This document shows, one piece after another, positions 8,805 through 18,926 of a stretch of DNA of 64,000 bases. The position numbers and the translations under genes were made by a program. The notes beneath the pieces are model-generated. The model searched no databases, was not told the origin of the DNA, and saw only the letters and a list, made by a program, of their open reading frames with translations. Every line of letters begins with the position of its first letter. Within the stretch, counting starts at the first letter, position 1. Source of the DNA: Maribacter sp. HTCC2170 (lineage in GTDB: Bacteria > Bacteroidota > Bacteroidia > Flavobacteriales > Flavobacteriaceae); assembly GCF_000153165.2 (NCBI RefSeq), contig NC_014472.1, positions 2,786,001-2,850,000 on the forward strand, read 5' to 3'.

Positions 8805-9689
8805 TCAATCAAATAAATCTGAGGAAAGATACCTGTCACCTCGGTCACAAATAATGGAGACAATAGTACCATAATCTAGGGTGTTGGCAAGTTTTACTGC
8901 AGCTGCCGCAGCACCACCGCTGCTTATTCCTGCAAAAATACTTTCTTCCTTTGCCAATCTTTTGGCCATCTCACGGGCTTCAACATCACTGACTTCAATG
9001 ACCTTATCTACTTTTTTTGGGTCAAAGATTTTTGGTAGATATTCTTTGGGCCATTTTCGAATCCCAGGAATTTTTGAACCATCTGTGGGTTGTACCCCTA
9101 CAATCTGAACCTCAGGATTTTGTTCCTTTAGATAGGTAGAAGTCCCCATGATAGTACCAGTTGTACCCATGGCAGAAACAAAATGGGTTATTTCGCCACT
9201 GGTATCTTTCCAAATCTCGGGTCCGGTGGTTTTGTAATGCGCCATCCAATTGTGGTCATTGGCAAATTGGTTTAAGGATACGAAACCTTCGTTATTAACC
9301 TTTGCCTCAGCATAATCCCTCGCGCCTTCGATTCCAACATCTGTTGGGGTAAGTGTCACCTTGGCCCCATAAGCTCGCATTGTTTGTACGCGTTCTTTTG
9401 TGGAGTTTTCAGGCATGACCAATTCAATATCCAATCCGTAGATTCCAGCAATCATAGCCAACGCTATTCCAGTGTTACCGCTTGTGGCTTCAATTAGTTT
9501 TGAATTTTTTGATATAGTTCCGCTTGCAAGTCTTTCGCTTATCATATTATAGGCGGCACGATCCTTGACACTTCCTCCAGGATTATGACCTTCCATTTTG
9601 AAAAGAAGTTTCACTTTGGGGTTTGTATTGACAACCTTTGATTCCACTAAGGGAGTATTGCCTATTAGGTCAAGGATGGAATTAGACAT
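8805..9689 (-). CDS. cysM: Cysteine synthase B (O-acetylserine sulfhydrylase)
   Basis: A 294-residue PLP enzyme that converts O-acetylserine plus sulfide or thiosulfate to cysteine. The PLP lysine is Lys42 in GGSVKDRA, the substrate loop is SGNTG (70-74), and the phosphate-binding turn is GTTGT. The length and the motif order NTPLV - SVKDR - SGNTG fit CysM/CysK. I prefer CysM because of the short length and the [11 protein letters not shown] segment, but CysK cannot be excluded. Its start overlaps the end of cysE by 8 nt, so the two last steps of cysteine synthesis are coupled. Confidence 0.9.
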   Translation of the reverse strand: MSNSILDLIGNTPLVESKVVNTNPKVKLLFKMEGHNPGGSVKDRAAYNMISERLASGTISKNSKLIEATSGNTGIALAMIAGIYGLDIELVMPENSTKERVQTMRAYGAKVTLTPTDVGIEGARDYAEAKVNNEGFVSLNQFANDHNWMAHYKTTGPEIWKDTSGEITHFVSAMGTTGTIMGTSTYLKEQNPEVQIVGVQPTDGSKIPGIRKWPKEYLPKIFDPKKVDKVIEVSDVEAREMAKRLAKEESIFAGISSGGAAAAAVKLANTLDYGTIVSIICDRGDRYLSSDLFD

Positions 9690-10473
9690 TCGTTGCAGTT
9701 TTTATTTTTATCTCTGGGGTATGGAACACCGTTGAATTAGCAGGGACCGATGAAGTCACCCAAGCATTACCACCAATAGTACTATTTGCCCCAATTATGG
9801 TATCGCCTCCAAGGATTGTGGCATTTGCATATATTGTAACATTGTCTTCAATAGTGGGGTGTCTTTTGGTTTGTTGCAATTCCTTATTAACATAAAGAGC
9901 TCCTAAGGTTACACCCTGATATATTTTAACATTGTCTTTAATGATTGCTGATTCCCCTATAACTACACCTGTTGCATGGTCAATGAAGAACGATTTTCCG
10001 ATTTGGGCACCAGGGTTAATGTCCACACCGGTTTTACCATGTGCATATTCGGTCATTAAACGCGGTACAAGAGGAAATCCTTCTTTATAAAGTTCGTGGG
10101 CTAATCTATATATCGCAATGGCATAAAAACCAGGATATGCCATGTATACTTCCTCAATTGATAGTGAGGCAGGATCACAGTTCACTATGGCTTCGGCATC
10201 TAGATTAAGACTTTCCAAAACCGCCGGCAAAGAAGATAGGTAACGTTCCCAAATCTTTCCACAAGGTTTTGTTGTCTCCCAGCATGCTAAATCTGTTAGC
10301 TCGGTAAATTCAATCTCCAATTTTTTAAGATTGTCGGCAACAGGAGTGTCAATATCAAATAGGGTGTAAAAAAGATGAGTTGTAAATACCTCTACCTTTT
10401 CCTTTAAAGCATACCTTAGATTAGGCTGTTTTTTATGTTGTTGAATACTTTTAATAATCGATTGATGGTCCAT
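9682..10473 (-). CDS. cysE: Serine O-acetyltransferase
   Basis: A 263-residue acetyltransferase that makes O-acetylserine from serine and acetyl-CoA, the substrate of the adjacent CysM. An N-terminal helical domain (1-130) is followed by a left-handed beta-helix of hexapeptide repeats with the catalytic [10 protein letters not shown] segment, then [16 protein letters not shown] and a terminal [11 protein letters not shown]. The ordering fits the EpsC/SAT group. It is the first gene of a cysE-cysM operon. An exact TAnnTTTG box lies about 20 nt upstream on this strand. Confidence 0.92.
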   Translation of the reverse strand: MDHQSIIKSIQQHKKQPNLRYALKEKVEVFTTHLFYTLFDIDTPVADNLKKLEIEFTELTDLACWETTKPCGKIWERYLSSLPAVLESLNLDAEAIVNCDPASLSIEEVYMAYPGFYAIAIYRLAHELYKEGFPLVPRLMTEYAHGKTGVDINPGAQIGKSFFIDHATGVVIGESAIIKDNVKIYQGVTLGALYVNKELQQTKRHPTIEDNVTIYANATILGGDTIIGANSTIGGNAWVTSSVPANSTVFHTPEIKIKTATNV

Positions 10474-10492
10474 TGGTCTATGATTTCAAAAT

Positions 10493-10500
10493 CAAAATTA
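10493..10500 (-). promoter_or_regulatory. Candidate -7 promoter box for cysE-cysM
   Basis: On the - strand the sequence reads TAATTTTG, an exact match to the Bacteroidota -7 consensus TAnnTTTG, 20 nt before the cysE ATG. I do not see a convincing -33 TTG at the usual distance, so this is tentative. Confidence 0.4.
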
Positions 10501-10568
10501 ACTATAATTTTAAAAGGAGTTTATTCCATTTGGTTAACTTTAGCTTAAAATAATCACAGTTGAGTCGT

Positions 10569-11249
10569 ATGCTAAAGCCAATAATTACTAAAGAAGTATT
10601 TCAATTTTTAAAAGAATTGGAGAAAAACAATACTCGGGAATGGTTTGCTGAAAACAAGGTGAGGTTTAAGAGCTTGGAAACTGATGTCAAAGCTTTTTAT
10701 TCGTCTGCTATGGACAATTTAAAACTACATGATGAAATTGAGAAAATGAAGATTTTCCGAATATACAGAGATGTTAGGTTCTCGAAGGATAAAACACCGT
10801 ATAAAGCTCATTTCGGGGGCTCATTTGCTAGGGCAGGAGCACGATTAAGAGGTGGTTATTATATTCATCTGAAGCCTGGTGATAGTTTTATTGCCACAGG
10901 TTTTTGGGAGCCTAATAAAGAGGATTTGCTACGTATTCGAAAGGAACTGGAGTTGGATGCCGATGAGTTTAGAAAGGTTATAGGTACTAAGAAATTCAAG
11001 GCCAACTGGGGAGATTTGGTCGGTGATGAAGTGAAAACTGCTCCAAAAGGTTTCAATAAGGAACATGAAAACATTGATCTTATAAAAAAGAAACAATACA
11101 TCTTTGTTCGTAAGTTCACTGATAAAGAAGTTTTGTCCTCGAATTTTGCCAAGCAAATTGACGATTCATTCAAGGCAATAAGGCCTTATTTTGATTTAAT
11201 GAGTGATGTGCTTACAACTAACTTAAATGGAGAGTCGTTATTGGATTAG
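10569..11249 (+). CDS. DUF2461 family protein
   Basis: A 226-residue soluble protein of the DUF2461 (TIGR02453) family. Recognisable signatures are FLKELEKNNTREWFAENK at the N-terminus and RIYRDVRFSKDKTPYKAHFG in the middle, then the GGYYIHLKPG strand. I start at ATG 10569; a TTG at 10560 would add three residues. The biochemical role of the family is not established. Its last 12 nt overlap the convergent gene at 11238. Confidence 0.85.
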   Translation: MLKPIITKEVFQFLKELEKNNTREWFAENKVRFKSLETDVKAFYSSAMDNLKLHDEIEKMKIFRIYRDVRFSKDKTPYKAHFGGSFARAGARLRGGYYIHLKPGDSFIATGFWEPNKEDLLRIRKELELDADEFRKVIGTKKFKANWGDLVGDEVKTAPKGFNKEHENIDLIKKKQYIFVRKFTDKEVLSSNFAKQIDDSFKAIRPYFDLMSDVLTTNLNGESLLD

Positions 11250-11648
11250 TTCTATTTCCGCAAAAATTTGAATTTGATTCTTTAATCGATCAATGACCAT
11301 ATTCATCATTCTCTTGTTCAGCGCTGAGGAGTTTTTTATGTAGTTTTCATATTCCTCAGAAGTAAATTGTCCAATGACCATACCTTTTAAGGAATTTCGA
11401 AATTTTATGTCCTTCTGAATAGCATTTTCTATATAATTCAACTGGTTCTCAACGCTTAACTCATAGAATTTGTTCTTGTGCTTGGAAATGTAATTTTGAA
11501 ATGCAGCAACCAACAGCTCGTTTTGGAGCTTAATAATTGGCCTAAGGGTCTTGTTCTGAAACTGTTCGTCCAAACTCATAAGATCATTGACTTTGGCGTT
11601 TAAAATCTGTGGACGTATTTGTAAAAGACTATGGGACCTATCACACAT
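11238..11648 (-). CDS. Small helical flavobacterial protein of unknown function
   Basis: A 136-residue, almost entirely alpha-helical protein. The core LDEQFQNKTLRPIIKLQNEL and the C-terminal MVIGQFTSEEYENYIKNSS match a small family conserved across Flavobacteriia. Entries of this family are sometimes labelled glyoxalase, but I see no vicinal-oxygen-chelate metal ligands here and would not use that name. It is monocistronic and convergent with, and overlapping, the DUF2461 gene. Confidence 0.7.
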   Translation of the reverse strand: MCDRSHSLLQIRPQILNAKVNDLMSLDEQFQNKTLRPIIKLQNELLVAAFQNYISKHKNKFYELSVENQLNYIENAIQKDIKFRNSLKGMVIGQFTSEEYENYIKNSSALNKRMMNMVIDRLKNQIQIFAEIELIQ

Positions 11649-11805
11649 ATCACGAAGTTTTATTAAAGGTAATTCATTAATTAATTAGCATTATTTTTTC
11701 TGTTTATAGTTTTTAACGAGGTTATGAACAAGGTTATTGAGCCTAAGGGCGTAATGGTTTTCTTATATTTTCTAGTATAATTCTTTTATTGTTAGTTTTA
11801 GGACT

Positions 11806-12705
11806 ATGAAATTTGGAAAAGTAGAGCATCCAGAACTGATTGATTTTTCCATCCCATCGGATCACCCAGATACTGAGGTGGTTTTGTCGAAGCATAAAAC
11901 CAACAAACCTCTTCAAGTCTACGTTGGTTGTGCAAAGTGGAACAGACAAGATCTCAAGAACTTTTATCCCCGGGGTACCAAAGATGAATTACAATATTAT
12001 TCGACCCAGTTTAATTGTATTGAGTTGAATGCCACTTTTTACCGCATATTCCCAGGCGAACAGTATACAAAATGGTACGATAAGACCCCTGAAAATTTCA
12101 AGTTTTTTCCGAAAATAGTACAAAATGTGAGCCATCTAAGAAGACTGAATGACCAAGCATACCCTATTTTGGACGAATACTTAAATGTAACTTCCAACCT
12201 AAAAGAAAAGTTAGGAACCATCTTTTTACAGATGCATGGTAATTTTGGCCCTAAAAACTGGGATAGAGTAGTGCGCTTTGTTGAATATTGGCCAAAGGAA
12301 TTTAGATTGGCTATGGAATTTAGGCATACAGATTGGTTTACAGATGATAAGGTATCGCAAGAACTTTATCATTTACTGGAAGAGAATAATATTTCCAATG
12401 TTCTGGTCGACACTGCTGGCAGAAGAGATTTAATGCACATGCGACTTACAAATGACGAGGCTTTTATTAGATATGTTGGAGCCAATCATGCGAGCGATTA
12501 CTCAAGACTTGATGATTGGGTAGATAGGCTTTGCAAATGGCAACAACAGGGCTTAAAACACCTTCACTTTTTTGTACATCAGAATTTAGAATTGGCATCA
12601 CCCTTATTGTCAGCGTACATCATCCCTAAATTAAATCAAAAACTTGGTTGTGATTTGATAACACCAAAAACGCTAGTGGGAGATTCACCGCCTAAGCCAT
12701 TTTGA
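11806..12705 (+). CDS. DUF72 family protein (YecE-like TIM barrel)
   Basis: A 299-residue protein of the DUF72/YecE family. Recognisable features are YVGCAKWNRQDLKNFYP at the start of the domain, FNCIELNATFYRI, FKFFPKIVQNVSH (usually FxFxxKxxxxxTH), and LAMEFRHTDWF. The family has a TIM-barrel fold and no settled reaction. The first ~40 residues form an extension found in flavobacterial members. The stop lies 8 nt from the end of the convergent dipeptidase gene. Confidence 0.87.
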   Translation: MKFGKVEHPELIDFSIPSDHPDTEVVLSKHKTNKPLQVYVGCAKWNRQDLKNFYPRGTKDELQYYSTQFNCIELNATFYRIFPGEQYTKWYDKTPENFKFFPKIVQNVSHLRRLNDQAYPILDEYLNVTSNLKEKLGTIFLQMHGNFGPKNWDRVVRFVEYWPKEFRLAMEFRHTDWFTDDKVSQELYHLLEENNISNVLVDTAGRRDLMHMRLTNDEAFIRYVGANHASDYSRLDDWVDRLCKWQQQGLKHLHFFVHQNLELASPLLSAYIIPKLNQKLGCDLITPKTLVGDSPPKPF

Positions 12706-12713
12706 CCTTGGAC

Positions 12714-14003
12714 CTAGTTATTTGAAAGTTCTGCAGCTATGGCCTGTACTTCGTCTAAAACCCTTAAAAGGTTCCCGCCCCAAAGTTTTTCAATTTCTTC
12801 TACTGTATAACCTCTTTTAACCAATTCTGCCGTTACGTTCATTGTTTCAGAAGCATCTGACCATCCTTCGATTCCGCCACCGCCATCAAAATCAGAACTG
12901 ATTCCTACATGGTCTATCCCAATCAATTTCACCATATAATCGATATGGTCTACAAAGTCAGCAACATTTACTCCTTCTGGGGCATCTGGGCGACTGGCCA
13001 CCATTTCTTTGCCCATGTCCTTGATTTTGACATAATTCTGATAGAATGCATTTCTTTCATCCGCACTTAGTGCTCCAAGTTCGGATCTTTCATACATCTT
13101 TATGCCTAATGAATCTGCTATTTTAGCATATACCTCTTTCATATAAGCGGAAAGTTTATCGCTTTTTTCTGTATTCACATAAGAAGTGAATGCAACGGTT
13201 TGAACAACCCCACCATTTTCTTTTAGCATTTTCAGCTGTTCATCATCTAGGTTTCTACTATGGTCACATAAAGCTCTAGCAGATGAATGTGAAGCAATAA
13301 TTGGAGCTTTGGACAGCTCTATCATTTGGACGATGGACTCCTTGGATGGATGAGAGATATCAATCATTATTCCAAGTCTATTCATCTCTTTTACAGCCTC
13401 TTTGCCCAAGTCACTTAAACCATTATGTAACCATATGTCATCAACTTCACCAGTATTGGAATCGCAAAATTGGCTATGGCCATTATGTGATAATGAAATA
13501 TATCGAGCCCCAAGTTTATGGTACTTTTCAAAATTAGAAAGGTCCTCTCCAATCGGATAGGCATTTTCAACACCTATCATGGCCACTTTTTTCCCAGCCT
13601 TGTTAATTCGTCGGACGTCTTCAGAGGTAAGTGCAAGTTCAATTTTGTCTGGTGCTATTTCCTCGCAAAGTCTATGGATTGCGTCAAACTTCGCCATTGC
13701 ATTCGCCTTTGCCTTTTCATAACCAGCTGCATTCAGTGAATCTTGACCAGTATAAACTATAAGCCACGCAACGTCTAACCCGCCTTCTTCCATCTTTGGA
13801 ATATTTACTTGAGTAGGAAGTCTTTGTGTATAGTTTTTATCTGCTGTAAAATTATTCACGTTGATGTCATCATGAGTGTCAATCGTGATAACTTTTTCAT
13901 GTATTTCCTTAACACTGTCAATCTCGCTCATCTCTGTTTTTTTCGCTTGCTCAGCGCAAGAAAGGAATAATGAAAATGAGGCTAGATAAATCAAATATTT
14001 CAT
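12714..14003 (-). CDS. Membrane dipeptidase (peptidase M19), lipoprotein
   Basis: A 429-residue renal-dipeptidase-type metallopeptidase. The short signal peptide ends at Cys16 (LFLSCAEQ), so it is predicted to be lipid-anchored in the envelope. Zinc ligands of the M19 barrel are visible: His44 and Asp46 in TIDTHDDI, the Glu in GVENAYP, and His residues in IDISHPS and IASHSSARA. A DHVGISSDFDGGGG segment follows, where the family has a conserved metal-site Asp. The family cleaves dipeptides, including some with D-residues, so peptide scavenging or wall-peptide recycling is likely. It is monocistronic. Confidence 0.9.
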   Translation of the reverse strand: MKYLIYLASFSLFLSCAEQAKKTEMSEIDSVKEIHEKVITIDTHDDINVNNFTADKNYTQRLPTQVNIPKMEEGGLDVAWLIVYTGQDSLNAAGYEKAKANAMAKFDAIHRLCEEIAPDKIELALTSEDVRRINKAGKKVAMIGVENAYPIGEDLSNFEKYHKLGARYISLSHNGHSQFCDSNTGEVDDIWLHNGLSDLGKEAVKEMNRLGIMIDISHPSKESIVQMIELSKAPIIASHSSARALCDHSRNLDDEQLKMLKENGGVVQTVAFTSYVNTEKSDKLSAYMKEVYAKIADSLGIKMYERSELGALSADERNAFYQNYVKIKDMGKEMVASRPDAPEGVNVADFVDHIDYMVKLIGIDHVGISSDFDGGGGIEGWSDASETMNVTAELVKRGYTVEEIEKLWGGNLLRVLDEVQAIAAELSNN

Positions 14004-14186
14004 GTCTTAAATTTTTTATACCTACAAATAAAGCAATTTGACAACAAAAAAGGCCAATCCGATAACAATTTATTGCAGATACTACTGATTATGAAGAGTT
14101 TTAAACTGTTACAATCTTTGTGGGCATTTATGAACCACAGATTTTAGAAGCAAAATGAGTTAAAATAACCCAAATAAACCGCCCTT

Positions 14187-15971
14187 TTGAAGGAAAGAAA
14201 ATTACTTAACCAACTAGATAGCATTGAGTCGATTCTCAACGATTATTCATTTGAGGAACTGAGGGCTAATGACAGCGCTCAACTTAAAAATAGCTTTGAA
14301 GTTTTCAAGAATTGTCTTGAAAAAATGATTTTTCAGCATATACCGGCCAGTTCAGAACAGATTGGACTTAGTCCGGATGAGCAGAATGTTCCAAATAATA
14401 AGCCTCTAGTCTTTCAGGACAAAACCAACAATGTTACTAAGCTCATAGCCAATGTTAGCCATGAAATTCGTACGCCTCTCAACGGCATTATTGGATTCAC
14501 GGATTTACTTAAGGAAGATAATCTGAACCAAAATCAATTGGAGAAGGTAGAAGCCATTCAAACAGCGTCGCATTCTCTTCTTGGGATTATCAATGAACTT
14601 TTGGAATACTCCAAACTTTCAGAAGGTCTAGAAAGTATAAATCAGGATGATTTTAATTTTGACAGTGTCATAGATAATGTAATGTACCTCTGTGATACTT
14701 TAATCACGAGCGAAGATGTTGTTTTAAAATCAAAAATTGATCCCGGAATTCCCAAGATATTGAAAGGAGATCCCGCCAAGCTTTCACAGATTTTATTGAA
14801 CCTCATTGGGAATGCTGTGAAATTTGTTGAAAAAGGGGAAATTATCCTGGATGTATCCTTGAAAAATCAAAGGAACAAAGATATTTACCTAGAATTCATT
14901 ATATCCGATACCGGCATTGGCATTTCTCAAGAAAACCTAAAGCATATATTCGGATACTTCAAACAAGCAGACAGTTATACCTCTGTCAATTATGGCGGTT
15001 CTGGTCTTGGATTGAGCATCGTTAAACAAATAATCGATCTTTTGGGTGGAACAATTGAGGTTGAGAGCGAATTAGGGACGGGTACCGTGTTTAAATTCAC
15101 CTTGCCCTATAAGCGAGGTGATGAATCTGGAATTCCTACAAATGACTTCCTGGTTATAGATCAATTCAAAACCAAGAACCCCTTAAAAAACAAAAAGATA
15201 TTGGTTTTTGAGGATAATTCTATGAACCAACATCTATTCAAACAACGTTTGAAATCATGGGAATGTAAATCCTATATAACCGACGATGGACCTGCTGGAC
15301 TTGCATTTTTAGAGGAACACAATATTGACCTTATCCTCATGGATTTAAGAATGCCAGGAATGAGCGGTTTTGAGATTACAGAAAAAATACGAGGTCACAA
15401 TAACCCAAAATTAAGAAAAACCCCAATCATAGCCGTAACAGCAGATATAACTGCAAACGAAGTTGAGAATTGCAGTACGTTTGGAATAAACGATTTTATC
15501 TTAAAACCGTTTAGCCCCGAGGCGTTGATGAACAAGATTGTAAGAATTCTGGAAAATAATGAAGATATGATCCAAAAAGAAAAAGAGAAAAGTAAAATGG
15601 ATGTGAACTTGAAAAAGGTAAACCTGAAGCCCTTAATTGAAGAATGTATGGGTGAGTTAGATTTTTTCGAAGAGCTGGTTAGACTTTTTAAAGTAAACGT
15701 GATTGAATTTATTGGTGCATATTCAGTCCACTTAAAAAATGAGGATTATGAAGGTATTGCCTTTGCATCACATAAATTAAAGTCTGGACTAAAGATGGTG
15801 CAAGCAGATTATTTGTTGACCATTGTTTTGAGAATTGAGGAGCTTAGTAAAAAAGAACAAAATCTATTGGAACTTAAAGAATTGAAAACTGCCTTTTTGG
15901 AAGAATATGGGTTGGTTGAGGAAGCTATTGACATAGAGTTAAAGGATTTTAAAAACAAGAAGAAAGATTAG
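14187..15971 (+). CDS. Cytoplasmic hybrid histidine kinase (HisKA-HATPase-REC-Hpt)
   Basis: A 594-residue phosphorelay protein with no TM segment. In order: a short coiled N-terminus; HisKA with ANVSHEIRTPLNG (His92); HATPase with ISDTGIGIS (239-247) and GGSGLGLSIV (270-279); a receiver with Asp386 (LILMDLRMP); and an Hpt domain with AFASHKLKSG (His529). The start is TTG 14187, as there is no nearby ATG. The stand-alone receiver, the HEAT protein and the glycan genes follow with gaps or overlaps of a few nt, so this gene heads a signalling-to-surface-glycan operon. The input signal is unknown. Confidence 0.9.
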   Translation: MKERKLLNQLDSIESILNDYSFEELRANDSAQLKNSFEVFKNCLEKMIFQHIPASSEQIGLSPDEQNVPNNKPLVFQDKTNNVTKLIANVSHEIRTPLNGIIGFTDLLKEDNLNQNQLEKVEAIQTASHSLLGIINELLEYSKLSEGLESINQDDFNFDSVIDNVMYLCDTLITSEDVVLKSKIDPGIPKILKGDPAKLSQILLNLIGNAVKFVEKGEIILDVSLKNQRNKDIYLEFIISDTGIGISQENLKHIFGYFKQADSYTSVNYGGSGLGLSIVKQIIDLLGGTIEVESELGTGTVFKFTLPYKRGDESGIPTNDFLVIDQFKTKNPLKNKKILVFEDNSMNQHLFKQRLKSWECKSYITDDGPAGLAFLEEHNIDLILMDLRMPGMSGFEITEKIRGHNNPKLRKTPIIAVTADITANEVENCSTFGINDFILKPFSPEALMNKIVRILENNEDMIQKEKEKSKMDVNLKKVNLKPLIEECMGELDFFEELVRLFKVNVIEFIGAYSVHLKNEDYEGIAFASHKLKSGLKMVQADYLLTIVLRIEELSKKEQNLLELKELKTAFLEEYGLVEEAIDIELKDFKNKKKD

Positions 15972-16343
15972 ATGGATTCAAAGAAACTTTTACTCGCAGA
16001 GGATGATGAACTATTGGCCTCATTACTAAACTATCGACTTCAAAAGGAAGGATATGAGGTGGTTTTAAGTAATAATGGCAAAGAAGTAAAGGAACAATTG
16101 ATAAGGGAAATACCTGATTTGATTGTTAGCGATATTATGATGCCATATTTTTCTGGTTTAGAGCTTGTGGATTATGTCCGCAATGAGCTTAGTTTGGAAA
16201 TACCAATAATAATAGTTTCATCAGCAGGAAATGAAGAGAATGTATTGAAAGCATTTGATTTAGGTGCTAATGATTTTATTTCAAAACCAGTAAGTCCTGC
16301 CGAATTGATAATGCGAATAAACCGGGAATTGAGAAAGAGATAG
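15972..16343 (+). CDS. Single-domain response regulator receiver
   Basis: A 123-residue CheY-like receiver without an output domain. Acidic residues Glu10, Asp11 and Asp12, phospho-acceptor Asp54 (LIVSDIMMP) and the Lys in FISKPVSP are all present. The ATG directly abuts the stop of the hybrid kinase. The likely path is His-Asp-His(Hpt)-Asp, with this protein as final acceptor acting by protein contact, perhaps on the membrane HEAT protein encoded next (inference). Confidence 0.9.
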   Translation: MDSKKLLLAEDDELLASLLNYRLQKEGYEVVLSNNGKEVKEQLIREIPDLIVSDIMMPYFSGLELVDYVRNELSLEIPIIIVSSAGNEENVLKAFDLGANDFISKPVSPAELIMRINRELRKR

Positions 16344-16346
16344 GAA

Positions 16347-18926
16347 TTGACGAACAGCCCAACATACTATTCAATATCACTTTTTAGTGCTCCAAAGATC
16401 CATGCGGATCTTTTGTGGGATCTAACAATCGTGTTTGTTGTGTTGGCTGTTGTTTTCTTCGTAAGCATTTTCTTTTTCAGGAACAAGATTACAAAACGTT
16501 CACGGAGAACTTTGGACAAGAAGAGGGAGCTGTCACCTATGATCAGTGAGTTTATCTTTTATACTGACGATGCTACCAAAGAAGAAAAAAGCACTTATAT
16601 AGACCACAAAATCCATATTAGGGAATTGTTGAATGATGATTTTGATCGCAAAGTGCTTGCTAGTACTTTGATAGAATTGAGAAAGGACGTTTCAGGTCAG
16701 GCACAAAATCAATTAATAGATCTCTACAAGAATTTAGGACTTCATCTTGATGCCTACGAGAAGCTTAAAAGTTGGAGATGGGAGGTGGTCGCCAAGGGAA
16801 TTTTAGAGCTTACACAGATGCAGGTTACTGAGTCTTATCAAGTAATTGTGCGTTTTATCAATGACCGACGAAGTACTGTAAGAAAACAAGCTGAAATTGC
16901 AACGATAACGCTTAAAAATGAAGGGATTATGTATTTTATGGACACCACGAAATATAAAATTTCAGAATGGCAACAACTAAGTCTTTTGGAAATCTTACGA
17001 AATAATAAAGATTTTGACCCTCCTCAATTCAAGGCTTGGTTGACTTCGAAAAACAAGCATGTTGTTTTATTCGCTCTTAGACTTATAAAGCACTATAGCC
17101 AAAACGATGCGAAAGCCGCTTTGATTGAACTGTTGAAGCATCGTAATGATCACATTAAATTGGAAGCTATAGGCTGTTTAAAGATTTTTAATGTTGTAGA
17201 ATCCAAGGACATGTTGAAGCTGGTTTTTTGGAGATGTTCTACAGAAGTTAAAATAGCAATTCTTGGTGCCATCAGCGAACTTGGAGATACTGGCGATATA
17301 GGATTTTTAAAGCAAATCGAGCGTAAAAGGCTCGATTTTACAGTTAAAAGTAAAGCATTGAGTGCCATAAATTCAATCGTACCTGAGTCTATAATGCCCA
17401 CTGAAGGCATTGAAAAAGTATCCAATATAAAAATACCAGAAGACGCTATCGAAAATAGCACGGAGAAAGAAGTCAAAGAAGATGCACAAATTGAATATGA
17501 GGATTATAAAACCCAAGATAGTCTGCCTAAAGACTTGAACTCACAGTTAATAGCTGGTGAAGAAGAACCCCAAAGCAATATTGATGCAGAAGGGCTTGAA
17601 GTTAGAGATTTGGAAGTCAATTACGAAGAATTGGACTTTTTACCAATCGTGTCCGCTGAGTCAGAGGATGAAATACAGGATAATATTAAGGATTTGGATA
17701 TTGATTATGAAGAATTGGTAGTTGAATGCGCCAATAATGAGGAACAAATGGAATTGGAATGCCCGGAAATTGATTTAACTGATAGAGAATTGGATTTTTT
17801 ACCAATTGTTACTGCTGATGAAACAACGATTGAGATAAATGACATTCTTGAAAATATTGAGGTCGTGTATGATGAGATAAAAGCTACACAGGAAATTAAG
17901 GAAGATACTGAGACAATTGACAATTCAGAATTTGTAACTACTAAAGAGGATTTAAAATTCTTACCTATTGTAGTTTCTGATGATATTGACGATGTCCTTA
18001 CGAATGACAACGATCTATTTGAAAAATCAATCGAGGAATTTGATAAAGAATATAATCAAGCATTAATTGAAAAGGAAAGAACGGTCATCGAAGAGATTTT
18101 AGAGAGCAACTTTAGGATGGAACAAGAAAGACTTGCTGAGATTTCTACTATAGAGGTTGAATGTGAGGAATTGATTTCAGATGAGAAAGTAGTAGCTGAA
18201 GACAATGATTTTATCGACTGGGCTACAACAAAAGATGAGGAAACAGAGATTTATGATACTAATGAGGAGTTTGAAATTGAATCCATTTTATCCTTGATAC
18301 CTAAATCCTATAAGTTCGACGATAGGACAATAATTTTGATTCAATTATTATCAGATATTGAGCAATTGGGTGATCATCGTGAAATTCCACTACTAACGGA
18401 TTTGCTCTTGGAAGAGCCTAGACCATTGATTAGGGAGAGGATTCAAGATGTTATTTATGGCATTGAAAAGAAAAATGATTTAAAAAATGAAACGGTAAGG
18501 CATAGTGTTTTTGAAGAGCTGTTCAAAAGCTGTGATACAGAATCAAAGTTTATTCTTATGGACCAAATGGTTGCCATTGGTGATGAAAAAGAGTTCGTAT
18601 TCCTTACTAAATTATTGGAGGACACAAATATTGAAATCAGTACAAAGGCAGAGTCAACACTAAGGTTACTTGAGGAGCGACTATCAGATAAGGCACTAAG
18701 AGAAATGAATGTTGAGGCACATGACCTTACGGGATCCCATAAAATTTCTTTGACTGATCAAGATGAGGACTTATTGGTTTTTACCGATGAGTTTATTTTG
18801 GAAAGCCAAGAAGGTGATTTAATAAATAATATGAATCAACCTATTTCCGATACTAATTTAAATACTGGTTTTTTATCTCAATTAATGTCAATACCCAATA
18901 GATTACTGGAGAAATTAAATGAATAA
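16347..18926 (+). CDS. Membrane-anchored HEAT-repeat scaffold with acidic repeat region
   Basis: An 859-residue protein starting at TTG 16347, 3 nt after the receiver. It has one TM helix (about 23-46), a cytoplasmic basic stretch, then HEAT-like helical repeats (about 70-345). A long acidic, probably disordered region follows (about 350-640) containing three copies of an L-(D/K)-F-L-P-I-V motif at nt 17630-17652, 17787-17809 and 17946-17968, with YEEL motifs between them. A second HEAT-like block (about 645-780) follows. It has no enzymatic motif. Its place between a receiver and a membrane glycosyltransferase suggests a scaffold that docks or gates the synthase. It overlaps the next gene by 8 nt. 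Confidence 0.75.
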   Translation: MTNSPTYYSISLFSAPKIHADLLWDLTIVFVVLAVVFFVSIFFFRNKITKRSRRTLDKKRELSPMISEFIFYTDDATKEEKSTYIDHKIHIRELLNDDFDRKVLASTLIELRKDVSGQAQNQLIDLYKNLGLHLDAYEKLKSWRWEVVAKGILELTQMQVTESYQVIVRFINDRRSTVRKQAEIATITLKNEGIMYFMDTTKYKISEWQQLSLLEILRNNKDFDPPQFKAWLTSKNKHVVLFALRLIKHYSQNDAKAALIELLKHRNDHIKLEAIGCLKIFNVVESKDMLKLVFWRCSTEVKIAILGAISELGDTGDIGFLKQIERKRLDFTVKSKALSAINSIVPESIMPTEGIEKVSNIKIPEDAIENSTEKEVKEDAQIEYEDYKTQDSLPKDLNSQLIAGEEEPQSNIDAEGLEVRDLEVNYEELDFLPIVSAESEDEIQDNIKDLDIDYEELVVECANNEEQMELECPEIDLTDRELDFLPIVTADETTIEINDILENIEVVYDEIKATQEIKEDTETIDNSEFVTTKEDLKFLPIVVSDDIDDVLTNDNDLFEKSIEEFDKEYNQALIEKERTVIEEILESNFRMEQERLAEISTIEVECEELISDEKVVAEDNDFIDWATTKDEETEIYDTNEEFEIESILSLIPKSYKFDDRTIILIQLLSDIEQLGDHREIPLLTDLLLEEPRPLIRERIQDVIYGIEKKNDLKNETVRHSVFEELFKSCDTESKFILMDQMVAIGDEKEFVFLTKLLEDTNIEISTKAESTLRLLEERLSDKALREMNVEAHDLTGSHKISLTDQDEDLLVFTDEFILESQEGDLINNMNQPISDTNLNTGFLSQLMSIPNRLLEKLNE

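Noticed and set aside
11238-11648. Glyoxalase annotation for the 136-residue protein
   Set aside because: No metal-ligand pattern or beta-alpha-beta-beta-beta layout of the glyoxalase fold; the protein is all helical.
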